Source of the DNA: Kalmusia sp. IMI 367209
Lineage: Eukaryota; Ascomycota; Dothideomycetes; Pleosporales; Didymosphaeriaceae
Length of the DNA stretch: 64,000 nt
Direction of reading: 5' to 3'
NCBI GenBank assembly: GCA_027946365.1
Contig: JAPEUQ010000011.1
Span: 930,001-994,000 of the forward strand
Made by a program: the position numbers and the translations under genes. The number at the start of each line of letters is the position of its first letter. Within the stretch, counting starts at the first letter, position 1. The notes below the pieces were generated by a model. The model was given only the letters and a program-made list of their open reading frames with translations, had not been told where the DNA came from and did not search any database. Below are positions 33,634 through 44,579 of the stretch, piece after piece.

Positions 33634-34843
33634 GATTGCGGAGGGAGCGTGGGAAGAGCACAGGGGTATCTGGTCGAAAGAGCGGCGGACGGGGGAGTGT
33701 GATGTATTATAATTAGAGGGCGAAAGCCAGAAAGAAGTAGCGGTGGGCGGGAGGTGTAGGGAGGGATTTTGAAGCGAAAGCAGGTCGAGCGTAGGCAGGG
33801 TGCCAAAACACGTGAACGGTTAGGGTAGACTGTTTTTCTGCCCCACTACGCTTCAGGTGCCTGAGGGGCTCCTTTTGTTCTTGCGCGGCGAGGGGCGAGT
33901 GCGTGCAAACAGCGGACAAACAGCAACCCGGGGCCCGCAAATGCTCAGCGGACGGCGGCACGCACAGCGAGGGCACAGCTCAATTTCGTAGCTCCTGCCC
34001 GCGTTGTTGACCACTTGCTGCAGAAGGCGCGGCCCGAGCGCAAGCACAGCAACCACACCCAGGCCGCCGCAATATCGCCCCTCTGTGCGCTCCCACCCTC
34101 GACACATCGAGACGTGCCGGCGGATTCGCGACTTTTCAACGAGCCCGCGCTTCGTCTGCAGGTACACGCTTTTTCCCTCCTCCCTGGCCGTTCCATTCGC
34201 CGGCGGTAGCTGGCGGCCGCGAGGTCCCGTACGGCCACGACAGCCGCGCATTGGCTCGCTTGGCCGCTCCCCAGATTCATCTTCATCTCCAGGTTTCGCT
34301 CCCGCTGCAGCCCTGCGTTGGCGCCATCTGAACCATGAAACAGCCCGCTGCCTCGACAAGGACGGACTTCACTCCTTGTCTCGCAACAGAGCATGCACAC
34401 TGTCGATGGGATGAACTCCCATGGCACAAGCGTTCAACCCCCTCTGCAAACCAAGAAGAGTGGACGAAGCCTCGCTCTCTCACAGCCGTGTCCGCGATCT
34501 ATCAGAAAGTGTATATTTCCTGCCCGTTAGGATGCTCCCAATCTCACATGCACGTGTACGGTGAATACAGCCACGGTCCGATATGCCCGTCAAATCTTGC
34601 CAACCCATGGTCCATCGATCATCGTCTAGCAGAGCTATGCGAGACCCGCAAATCGCATCTTGGTAGATTCTATGTACCAATACAAAGCCAACATGCTTCT
34701 TGAACCCGCATATGTATATACATCCTGCAAACATGTGACCCACGCCAAAAACGCCGTGGAATGCAAAACCAGCCAAAGCACATGATATCGCCCACAATAC
34801 CCAGTACCCAAGCCCTCATCTCCTTCTCTTGGTAACCCCCGTC
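33634..34843. other. Importin beta promoter and PP2C 3' flank
   Basis: 1.2 kb tandem (- strand) spacer. The part next to the importin beta start is GC-rich and yields overlapping open frames on both strands with skewed composition (Arg, Ser, Pro). None looks real. Confidence 0.4.
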
Positions 34844-36721
34844 TCACGTCCTCCCCCTCCGCGGGTCCATCGCCTCGCTCCTCCTCCAATCCCGCATCTC
34901 CTTCGTTCCCAAGCTGCCCAAGCCCCTCACTTCTCTCTCCCACCCACCCAGCCTAACCACCAATGTGGTCGCATTATCGCTATCGATCTTGACTTCCGTA
35001 GCAAAATTCGTGACGTCTCTCGCCGCCTGTTCCGGCGTCTTCGCTTCCTTGACAATGTCTACGATCTCCTGGTCGCTCAGATGTCCCGATATGCCGTCTG
35101 AGCAGAGGATTAGGAACGAATATTCGGCGGGTAAGAGCTCGATGCGGCGGATCTCAGGCTCGGCGGAGACGCCCATGCGCTTCGATGCCATGTCGCCGAA
35201 GGCGCGGGTGTTGGCAAGGCCCGACATGCGCTCTTCGCCGAAAGAATCCGTTACGAAGGTGGCAGCGAAGCGACGGAGGCGGGTGGCCTCTTCAGGTAGA
35301 GACGGGTGATGATTTGACGTGAGCGGGATGGCCTGGCCGGTTGCGGTATCGCATAGTAGAATCCTAGTATCGCCTACATGCGCTGTAACGAGCGAAGACG
35401 GCGACGACGGGTGCCAGAATGGTGAGGGCGTAGGAGTCGAAATGAGCGCAATACTACACGTGCTCCCGCCCTTGAAGCGCTTGGGGCCGCCGATGCTCTT
35501 GCCCGACCGCGATGGATGCCCCAGTATGTCATCGTCGTTGATGGCTTTATCGGCAAGGACGGGGTCTTCGTCTTGCTTGCCAACTTGTGCAGATACGAAA
35601 TCGTAATCCGCCTTCAAAAACGCGTATTCCAGAACCGTCTCGATGCCAATGCCCTCCTTGACGTTGTCAGGAATCGATGCATCAGAACTGGAACGCTTCG
35701 CAATGACATCTTTCTCTGCTGGATGTCCCCGACCGCCCGCCGACATGGAGAAGTATTCCGGCTTGAAGCGCCTGAAGTACCCTCCGACTAGCTCTTTCCA
35801 GTCCTTGACTAGACAACGTTCCAGCTCTTCTGCTTTTCTGATGCTGCTGGATTGTTTCACAGGCGGTGCGCTATCTACCAGCTCTTCTTTGCCATTTGCC
35901 CCGCCAGCCGGAGCCTCTTCACCTTTGCCGGGCTCTGGTGGTTTAAGCGGTTCCATGCCTGGCGGTGTATGTGTCTCGATGGCATTCAAGCTTTCCTTGC
36001 CCGTTACTTTGGGTTCGCTTTCCGGAGGCCTGTCGTCCGGCGTCCCTAAGCTGCTCGGCCAGCCTTTTTTCCCGTCTCTCGCTGCGAGGCTGCTCTCTAG
36101 CTCGAACAGCTTCATCGCGTCCTCCACATAGTTGTGCAGCTCTTCTCTCAGGAAGTCGGCGCAATCGCTACCACCATGACCGTCAAACACGCCAAAGTAA
36201 AAGACCTGAGGATCTCCGCTAGCACTTCCTGCTGGTGTGAGCTCGCTCGTCATGCCGCCGCTTGCGCTCCGCTGTAAGGACACGGGGCGCCTCTTCGCGA
36301 ATGCCGGTACTTCGATCGTTCCCGCTTGGAACGAGTCCTCGTTGTATGGACGCGTCCCGCGTGACACAGATACCCCGAAATGATGCTTCGCGCTCCGCAG
36401 TGGTATCCTCACAACTGTCATCTCTCGCGACGCTCCCACCATGGGCGGTGCCGCCGCCGGCGAGCGGTGTGTGCCTCGTGGCTCATGGGGCGTGCTCTTG
36501 TCTCTCGGGAGCTTGTGATGCGGGCCACTAGGCGATCTCGAATCGGGGTGTAGCGACGTCGACGGCAGGTGGGTGATGAAGTACTCGTGGAAACATCGGC
36601 GCTGGGAGGGGTATCTTGGAGCGACGAAGCGATAGCGATAGGACGTGCAGCAATTGGGAGCTGCACGGGGAACAAGAGGCCGTGGACTGGCTTTGTAGAG
36701 GTATAATGACGGTTTCCACAT
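34844..36721 (-). CDS. PP2C-type protein phosphatase, probably mitochondrial
   Basis: Intronless, 625 residues, ATG at 36721. The first 60 residues are basic and aromatic with almost no acidic residues (KPSLYLYKASPRPLVPRAAP), like a mitochondrial presequence. The PPM/PP2C metal-binding acids are present: RPYNED (Glu128, Asp129), VFDGHGG (Asp180), LCSDGISGHL (Asp542) and SDNATTLVV (Asp582). Other motifs are GSTCSIALI, LVTAHVGDTR and LANTRAFGD. An insert rich in Pro, Glu and Lys, about residues 215-300, separates early and middle motifs. The enzyme removes phosphate from Ser/Thr using Mn/Mg. The presequence and layout recall yeast Ptc5/Ptc6-type mitochondrial phosphatases that act on pyruvate dehydrogenase or in mitophagy; that assignment is inference. 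Confidence 0.88.
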   Translation of the reverse strand: MWKPSLYLYKASPRPLVPRAAPNCCTSYRYRFVAPRYPSQRRCFHEYFITHLPSTSLHPDSRSPSGPHHKLPRDKSTPHEPRGTHRSPAAAPPMVGASREMTVVRIPLRSAKHHFGVSVSRGTRPYNEDSFQAGTIEVPAFAKRRPVSLQRSASGGMTSELTPAGSASGDPQVFYFGVFDGHGGSDCADFLREELHNYVEDAMKLFELESSLAARDGKKGWPSSLGTPDDRPPESEPKVTGKESLNAIETHTPPGMEPLKPPEPGKGEEAPAGGANGKEELVDSAPPVKQSSSIRKAEELERCLVKDWKELVGGYFRRFKPEYFSMSAGGRGHPAEKDVIAKRSSSDASIPDNVKEGIGIETVLEYAFLKADYDFVSAQVGKQDEDPVLADKAINDDDILGHPSRSGKSIGGPKRFKGGSTCSIALISTPTPSPFWHPSSPSSLVTAHVGDTRILLCDTATGQAIPLTSNHHPSLPEEATRLRRFAATFVTDSFGEERMSGLANTRAFGDMASKRMGVSAEPEIRRIELLPAEYSFLILCSDGISGHLSDQEIVDIVKEAKTPEQAARDVTNFATEVKIDSDNATTLVVRLGGWEREVRGLGSLGTKEMRDWRRSEAMDPRRGRT

Positions 36722-37360
36722 GCTGTTGGCTTCGTGGAAGGCATGGCGTTGCCTCTAGTGCGGTTATGTGAAGACGTCCATGGGCTGGGTAAACATTTCC
36801 AGGTTGGTAACACGTTCAGGAAGCTTTGGTAAGGCGCGAACTACCAACTCGTTCCAACAAACACGACAAGATGGCGTCTGGAGTTTCTCACGGTCCAGCG
36901 GCTTCAGTAGAGGTGGGGAGCGGGGAGGTACATCTCGGATGTCGCGCTGGCGCGCATCCGTTCTCGCGGACCTCCACTCGCCTAATTGGTGGGTTCCTTT
37001 CCAGCCTCGCATCGGCAGTCAGAAGTCACGATGGTGCAGGCAGTCACAATTGCAGAAGCTAAGCACAGTGGAAAAACTCATGATCCATTTATGAGGTTAA
37101 CAAAACCTTTTATAGTCACAATAGTAGTTCAGCCATTGGCCAACAATCTACCACGTGCCAGACATTCCGCCAGGTCTCTAAACTCCGTCTCTTCCCAAAA
37201 TGTTGGCCATCAATGGTGGTGACACTAGAACACAGACAAGGGACCGTCGTAATGCCGTGAAATCATACAAATTCCCGAAGGATGGGTATTCGAAAGACAG
37301 TGGCCACCCAACGCCGTAAAAGCATGCACGCATGCCCCAAAGGTGAGAGTGCGAGACATC
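36722..37360. other. PP2C promoter and 3' flank of the upstream gene
   Basis: 639 bases between two - strand genes. No element was identified. Confidence 0.4.
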
Positions 37361-38629
37361 TCAGTTCTTCTGGAGCTCCTGCATCTTGCTGATCTGCAGG
37401 TCTTGGACATGACTGAAAACGTTGCTGCGGCCGACATGCACCAAGGATGAGTGGACAATGTTCTTGACCTCGACGCCGGCGGAGAAGTCGGACTTGATGA
37501 CGGTAGGCGTCATGGCGAAGCGGACGAAGTACTTGGTCGGATTCTTCATGAGCTCAGTGAGCGTCGTCATCGGATCACCGATCAAGGTGCGGGTCTGATT
37601 AATCATGCGAGCGGGAATGAACGGAATCCCTGCAACGGGCCAAGTAACCTGCCACTTCACAGCAGCTGAACGTAGACGGATTCCGATGCGGTAGCCCTTG
37701 ACATACAGCTCACTGAGCCAATGCTCACAGTCCGCAACCATTACCGCATCCATGCCGGTCTCGAGGAATGGGAAGAGAGCATCTAGAAGCATGCTAGTAA
37801 GCTCATCGGCCTTCGTCGTGCGCCACTTCTTGTGACCAGGCTCCTCATAGACCATCTTGTATAGTGCTTGCTGACGAAGGCAAAGCTGATGCTTGGCCAT
37901 GTCATCCTCACCACAGTGCATCTCAAACTCCGAGATGATATCGCAGGCTTGAGTTCCCAAATGGTGGTCGGAGTTGAACAATGCTGCCTCTCCAATGGTA
38001 TGATTCACGATGTCTCGAATCACGAGAGCAGCGACGAGGTCTTGACGCATCTCTTTGTCACCAAGCATCTCCTTGATGTCGGATTTGCCGCCTAAGATGA
38101 TAGCAAGGTCCTTGAACGAGGAGCAGCGAGCGACCTCTTGCGCGTCCATGTTGATGGTGTAACGGACAGCCCACTTGTGGATGTCGTCGAAGAAGTCATG
38201 GAGCAGACCACGATCCTCCTGGGGTTCCATGCCCATAGTATACACCTTCACACCGTTGGAGAACGGCTTGAGGAACAGTTGCTCTGGTGTCTCAGTACGC
38301 TTGTGTCGACGCTGAGTACTACCACGACCCATCACTGGGGAACCGACCGGTACACGCGACGCTGTCGGAGTAAAGGGTGGCGACAGCGGATTGGGGCGGC
38401 GACCCTGACAATCCGCAACAGAGCTGGCAGAGCCAGGGGGGGAGTAGCGGATGCTTCCCACGCCAGAGCTGCTAGTGAACGGATCACCCGGAGAATCCAC
38501 AGTGCGCGTCACAAGAGTAGATCGATTGTTCTGCTCCGTAGCCTGGGCTAACTGGAGCTCGAGTTCTTTGATGCGATCCTCGAGTAGGTGAACCACCCGC
38601 TTTAGCTCAGCGACCTCGTTATTGGTCAT
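37361..38629 (-). CDS. Uncharacterised fungal protein with N-terminal coiled coil
   Basis: I do not recognise the family. From the ATG at 38629 the gene encodes 422 residues in one exon; the frame extends a little further 5' without an ATG. Residues 1-30 form a leucine-zipper-like coiled coil (VAELKRVVHLLEDRIKELEL). Residues 35-110 are Ser/Pro/Thr-rich and disordered. From about residue 115 to the end is a compact alpha-helical domain with DFFDDIHKWAVRYTINMD, DLVAALVIRDIVNHTIGEAA, EFEMHCGEDDMAKHQLCLRQ and VTWPVAGIPFIPARMINQT. There is no signal peptide or membrane helix. It may be an intracellular dimer; function unknown. Confidence 0.72.
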   Translation of the reverse strand: MTNNEVAELKRVVHLLEDRIKELELQLAQATEQNNRSTLVTRTVDSPGDPFTSSSGVGSIRYSPPGSASSVADCQGRRPNPLSPPFTPTASRVPVGSPVMGRGSTQRRHKRTETPEQLFLKPFSNGVKVYTMGMEPQEDRGLLHDFFDDIHKWAVRYTINMDAQEVARCSSFKDLAIILGGKSDIKEMLGDKEMRQDLVAALVIRDIVNHTIGEAALFNSDHHLGTQACDIISEFEMHCGEDDMAKHQLCLRQQALYKMVYEEPGHKKWRTTKADELTSMLLDALFPFLETGMDAVMVADCEHWLSELYVKGYRIGIRLRSAAVKWQVTWPVAGIPFIPARMINQTRTLIGDPMTTLTELMKNPTKYFVRFAMTPTVIKSDFSAGVEVKNIVHSSLVHVGRSNVFSHVQDLQISKMQELQKN

Positions 38630-41600
38630 GATGTCTGAATATGGAATGTCAATCGTGACTCCAAAATAGGCCAAACGGAAGGAGCCTGATGGTACCTTGC
38701 TTGTTGAGACTGAACGTATTCAGAAACTCAAATATGAACCTTTGAAAACCCCCAGATACCACAAATACTCAGGTGACTAGCCTGGATGACACGCAACAAA
38801 CAACACCGACAACGAACTTGACAACACTACTCGCACGAAAGACGGAACTGTGCGCGATAGAGAAAATCGCTTGACAGAGAAGTGATGTGTGATGATGAGA
38901 GAATCGAGAAAAGAAAACAACTAACCTTATGTTTTATGTTGATGGCTGCGTGATGCTATTTGGCGCTAGTCCCAGTTCAGTCGATACCCGTCACGACAGC
39001 AACGACTGATAGAGGGGTAGCTGCGGCAGAGAGACGTGCTAGAACGTTCTATCGATGAGGTGAAAACCTGTGAAAACGGCGGTAGCCTTCGAAGATTCGA
39101 GGGGTGTGGTCGCAAAGGTAGAGAAGTGGCCACACTTTCAACGAGTGTGAAAAGGATAAGTCGTCTTAGTTCCCAAAATGATAGAGCAAAAGGAAGGTGG
39201 AGTACAGCGTCGAGTTTTCGAAAGCTTTGAAGTGGATCGTGTGGGGCTTATATGCGCGGGTAGAGCTTCCTATTGTGAGGGGGCACTTCGCTGCCTGACT
39301 GGACCGCATTGACCTCTATTGTGTCCGGCAGGCTGCTATTGTGCTCCATTATTGGATAGCTCAGTAACTCTGATCCCTTTTTAGTGACCGGTGTAACGGG
39401 CGCCTGGAACCTGGGGAGGCATCATGCGATTTGAGGGGGCTGCCCGTGATGAGAAGATGAACAATAGATCAGAATAGCAGTCGTACCCGAATGCGAAATG
39501 ATCGTAATTTCGATCCTGCGCATATGCCCTCGCCGGTCTGATATCTCTTGAGCAACTCCCGCGAAGTTTCCCGGCCGGGGAATTAAGGCCGGCGAGATCA
39601 ATGCTTCACTAACGAAAAGAATGCGAACAACGTTAACTTTCACCAGCTACGGAGCTGCGGTTCCAAATCCTTGAATGCAAAGATACAAGTTCAATGTCTA
39701 AAAGCAGGTCAGGTGGGTGCTCAGCTAGTGATGCAGTATATGGGAACGCACCTGGAAAAGACCACTACCACATCGTCCCCTCATCTTCCAACGAATATTG
39801 AAAGAGCGCTCCAAGGCTCTTGAGGATGATCAAGCACATTGGAGAAAGCTCCGCAAGTGCCTGATATCAGTCAAGTGCCGCCTACAAATTGGAGACTTCG
39901 CATTTCACGTGACGCGAGCATTAGAGATAGGTGAAACAGAGCAGGCAGAATGGAGAGAGAAAAATAAGAGGTGGGAGGAGATACGAAAAGAATAAATGCA
40001 GATGCAGCAAGTTGGTAAAGCTGCCGTAGGCAAATAGGGCTATGAGAAATTAAAACCAGGCGGTGAAGATGCAATCGCCCATGAAGAGCCAATGGCGAAT
40101 GCGAAGTTCATATACTTATTATAGTTATATTGCTTACCTCTGACTATAAGCATTGCTGATCGTAAGGTAAGTGCAGAGTGTTTGTCGATCAGCAAATAGG
40201 ACATGCTGCTGGGGCTACGCTCCTGCCATGCATGGGCATCAATTCACCATGGCTCCCTAGCAAGGTAAGAGCGGATAGCAAAGCCCAACACATACTCCTT
40301 GAGGGTCAATCTGCTAAGCATTGCCGTTGCTACTATAGGCTCCTTATACCTCCAAACCCTATGCAGTGGCATGTCGATCGTTTGTGTGGCGTGATCATCG
40401 AGCTTCAAGCGTCTGCCACTGCTGTCTACTGAAAGTCAACCTTGTAAAAGTGACGACAGACAAATCCTATGTCAATAATGCCGGCAGCACGCGACTGTTG
40501 TCGAAGGCTGGGCTGCGTACACGCAATCGAAGGCGCCGATGTGTAATCTAAAGGAAATTCACCGACCAAAAAAGCACAAGAGTAGCTCGGCAGACAAAAG
40601 AATATATGTTGCGGCCCTTCCTCAACGGTTGTCGCCAGTTCATGAAGAGATGTCGTCCCTTCTCGCTTCGGATCGCCAAGTTGTGCACGGGCCAGCGGCT
40701 CCAACTTTGATCTTTCTCCTGTTGGCCGCAACCCATAGACACACTACTATCACTACGTATCATCAATAATATAAGACCGAATTGTCCTAGCTGGCAAGGA
40801 AGTCAATTGGTTCGTTGTCTCGGGACCCACTCATTGGAAGGGCCCGCTACTGATACCAGCTCGGAATAGGAGGCGATCGATACCAGTGATGGATAGGTCG
40901 CGCATCTCCTGTGATTGCGATGACCTCTCCCTCATTGTCACCACTTCATTTCCATCCTTCCTAGGGGCATGGATCTCACTTACAATGTGCTCTGTTATTT
41001 TGACTCTCTTGATGGAGATAGTCAGTTGTTGTTATCCTCAACACACAAAACCGATAGTTAATCAACTTTAACTGATCGATCTGTATTTTGTTCACTGGTG
41101 TTCAACAATATTATCGTAGTTGAAGATCCTCAACATACTTTAGGTGGAAAAGTGACTTTCAAGTCCATCGCTCCCATCCGAGTTGTTGAGCTAACGGCTA
41201 TCTAAGTATACCGTAAAACTGCTATGAATCGATGGCACTGACCCAGTCGAGAAGTTTGGAGACTTAATCCGACCGAGTCACTCTAGGTAACTTGAGACAG
41301 TCTTCAGAATTTTTGAGTGGATCTTTGCGCATGATCTTAAGCAAGGGCTGAAGGCCGGCTAAAATATCTTCAAGACGTCACTGACGGTCTGGCCTGAGAT
41401 TCACACCAAGGGCGCGTGGGAGAAGCGGCGGTACGGATCTTTCCGGGAGCACGTGGGATACTAGGTTTGGACAATGTCGGAATGTGGGGAAATATAGTAT
41501 CTTTCGGTGCGTTCTATTCTCCAATTATCCGGTATGTCTTCAGGTCATCGAACCAACGATTTCCTATCGAACAGCTAGCATCCCACCGTTGATACTTCCT

Positions 41601-42189
41601 TACTTGAAAACAAACAAACAATGACAGCCTGCTTCTTGCAAGCATCGCGCCATTGTCCGTCTGTAATGAACACGGGTCTAGAAGCCGAAGCCTTGCCCGC
41701 ACTATTTGCAGGGAGGGTTCAAGCTTTCGGCAATCTACTAATAGGGTGCCAAGTCATATATATTATTTCACGCCATCCCTACCGGACCAATCAAGTAATG
41801 CAGTCGATCCCCATGATGGTGGTTATTGGTCAAAATCTAGTGCAGCGCAGTTCGTGATCGAGGCAATCGCTGTTGGGGTAATGACTTGCAAATGATGCGA
41901 ACGATGCCTGCGGAGGCGCGGCTGAAGCACATATGGCGCAGTCAATATGGCAAATCTGAACTCGGCAGCCGAGATTTCTTTCCTCCTCGCTTGTCGTGAG
42001 CAAGTTATCGCCCTCAAGTATGCATCGGGCCATCGTTATGCCTCATAATAAGCTTCCTCTGGAGACTCTCCCCCGACATGCAGGACTAGGCTAAATTCCT
42101 CCATCGTGGAGAATCGCTCAGGACAGCGGCAAATTTGATCTGGATGCCGAGTGCGAAGCTCTCCCCTCAGCCTCGTCACTTGGTTAACC
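38630..42189. other. Long divergent intergenic region (3.5 kb)
   Basis: No intact gene was found. It contains short open frames, some AT-rich stretches and one broken coding relic at 41291-41464. The left end is presumably the promoter of the coiled-coil gene. I saw no terminal repeats or transposase-like frames. Confidence 0.45.
41291..41464 (+). pseudogene. Short coding relic with internal stop
   Basis: One frame reads 23 residues (including VFRIFEWIFAHDLKQGLKAG), a TAA at 41360-41362, then 33 residues (NIFKTSLTVWPEIHTKGAWE then KRRYGSFREHVGY) and a stop. The amphipathic, aromatic-rich text across both halves looks like real protein, not noise, and suggests the remnant of a gene. No family is recognised. 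It could also be coincidence, or an exon of an undetected gene. Confidence 0.3.
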
Positions 42190-42915
42190 ATGCTACTCTC
42201 CTGCCTCCTCATCATCTCTATCCGCCTCATTAGTCTCACCCTGGCGCAACTCCCAACCTCAAAGGCCACATCCGTCCTCACGCAGCGCTTCATCCACCCA
42301 GCCCGCGGCGACGTACTTCTCCCAGGCAGTGTCTTCACCATAAGATGGGAACCCAACGCAAACTTCAAAAACATCACCCTCCAGCTCTGGGACAAGACCT
42401 CCTGGGGCTTTAGCCGCGACTTGCTCACGTCCTGTCATCCCTGGGCCCGCAACCCCTTCTGTGGCACCATCGCCTCCAATGCGCCGAACACGGGTTCCTT
42501 CGACTGGACAATTCCCAATCCGCAGAACGGCTCACTGGGATTCGGGTTTCCGCGAAGCGAACGCGCGTATTGGATTAAGATGTATGTGGAAGACTACGTT
42601 CAGGCGAGCATTGGGAACGAACTGCCTGTTCTGAGTTACAGTCAGAATTTTGCGTTTGCGAAGGAGGGCGAGGCGGGGACGCTGGTGACCGAGGAGGCTA
42701 CGAGCACGGTGTTTGACAGCGGGCCACCTACGGTGTATGTTACAGTGTCTGATGATGCGACGGCGACGGTGACGAATGATGTGGAGACTGTGAGCGAGAC
42801 GGCTGCGGCGTCGAGACTAAGGAATGCTACGAATTTGTTGCCGTTGGAGGGCTCGGGATCGAAGATTACGGGGAGTATGCTTGGCGGACTCATGCTTTTG
42901 TTGGGGTTGTTGTGA
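42190..42915 (+). CDS. Kre9/Knh1-like Ser/Thr-rich GPI-anchored protein
   Basis: Single exon, 241 residues from the ATG at 42190; an open stretch before it has no ATG. A signal peptide (MLLSCLLIISIRLISLTLAQ) is followed by a beta-sandwich domain, about residues 30-160, with HPARGDVLLPGSVFTIRWEP, ITLQLWDKTS, GSFDWTIPN and YWIKMYVEDY. These match the Kre9/Knh1 N-terminal-like family. A Thr/Val/Ser stretch then leads to a hydrophobic tail GSMLGGLMLLLGLL, a GPI signal. The protein is probably at the plasma membrane or wall, where relatives affect beta-1,6-glucan. Two cysteines (SCHPW, FCGT) may form a disulfide. Confidence 0.8.
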   Translation: MLLSCLLIISIRLISLTLAQLPTSKATSVLTQRFIHPARGDVLLPGSVFTIRWEPNANFKNITLQLWDKTSWGFSRDLLTSCHPWARNPFCGTIASNAPNTGSFDWTIPNPQNGSLGFGFPRSERAYWIKMYVEDYVQASIGNELPVLSYSQNFAFAKEGEAGTLVTEEATSTVFDSGPPTVYVTVSDDATATVTNDVETVSETAAASRLRNATNLLPLEGSGSKITGSMLGGLMLLLGLL

Positions 42916-44579
42916 TGGCTAATGCTGGGGAGACGTGAAGAAAGACTGGTCATGGAGGAAGCCGTGTAAATTGAGACAAACTGTTCAATCGACGTGATAG
43001 GGAAGCATTCATTTTGGAGTCATTTTGAAGCCATCCATGGGGGGCCAAGGTGGTTATGCGTCAAGAAAAAAATATAACAAAATTAAATATATCCTCCTTA
43101 GAGGGTCACAGTAGTCGAAGCAATAAACCAGATACCTTTGCAGCCAATATTCTTCAAAAGACTGGCATCGATAAATACTTCCCTAGGTAACAAGGGAATT
43201 TAATCAGGACAAGTGCAATGCTGGTTAACCTATGATGAGTTCTTCCTGTTCACTTGACATTCAAAAGAATAGCAACATGCATGAACTAAATCGTGAGGTT
43301 AACGTGTCTCCTATCAACATGGTAGCTTCACTCATCAATATTCATACGTTCTACTAAGGAAAATGTCATTGAAATCGACATAGCAGCAAGAGATTGTAAC
43401 AGGCTCTAGATGGTATTGAATGTGCGAACGTGTTCTTATTCGCACAAAGTCTCTCCACTGAGAGAAAAAAGCACCGCGAACGCATCACCCTCTCCTTGTC
43501 AACAGCAAGTACATCCTAAAGGGTAAGAGAGAACACACATGCGCTCGACATGCTGAAACCACGTCCTATTAATGGACTGGTTTGATCCAGACATTACCAC
43601 AGCAGACCCAAACCGTTCCTCCTACACTCCAGCCTCAACCCTTCACCTCGTTACCCTCCGCCATTACACCAAGTTTCAAGAGCCGACATCACGACCTCTT
43701 CTGCCCAGAATTCCTAAGACACTCCCCGCCTACCGAAACCCAAAAAGCTGACCGAAGACCACAATACGGCCTCGTCCGTCCATTTCACACGTCCGACAGC
43801 GCGCGCTCGCCCACAGTCCACGAAACGCAAATCTCCCCGCCAAAGATGTTGACCCAATCCAACTGGAAGGTATTTCAATGCGGCAAACCCTACACAGACA
43901 CGTAAAATCTCGATCTTGGTGGGGGCTAGAACGACGCCTCAGCTCACCATGCTCGCTTGACCGAGCGCCACAGACCACGCTTAAGAGCGCGCCGGCGCAC
44001 GCCCAAGCCAAAGCGGGAGCCATACCTCTCGCAGAGCGCTCTATTGATGCAAGTGACTCGTGTACACCGGTAACTGGCGATCCGCTAGCATAGTGTGATC
44101 GACGTGGGCGAAAGCTTGAGCATATAGCAGAGCTACGCAGACGCAGACTATTGGGATGCCACAAAGTGAACGAAGTTAATCGTGTGTGATTCTGAACGTG
44201 GGATTATCATGTTTGCGAGCTGAGCAAGTCGGTCATATTAACAATATTAGGGTAGTCTATGTTTTCCCATGCTTTTTTGTGCCAGCAGATGAAATGCCAA
44301 TAAGGGGTATCCCTTCCCGAGACGGGAATGCGCAAGCAAAAATGAGGACGCCTTCCCTGCCAGAGCGAATGCTATGCTTCCGGTGGGGTGAACCAAACGC
44401 CAAAACACTATGCCATGTATCCGTACCTGATGCTTTTTCTTCCTGCAATGCCAAGAGGGAACCAGTAATATGTGCCAGAAGATGATATTCGAACCGTGCG
44501 TCGTTTAAAATAATATGTACTCGAGGAATCCTTCTTAGTGAAGAAAGGATGCCCAGCCGTTGTTGCGGAGGTTCTTTCT
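42916..44579. other. Convergent spacer
   Basis: 1.7 kb between two 3' ends, partly AT-rich (43.0-43.5 kb). Short open frames only. Nothing recognised. Confidence 0.4.
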
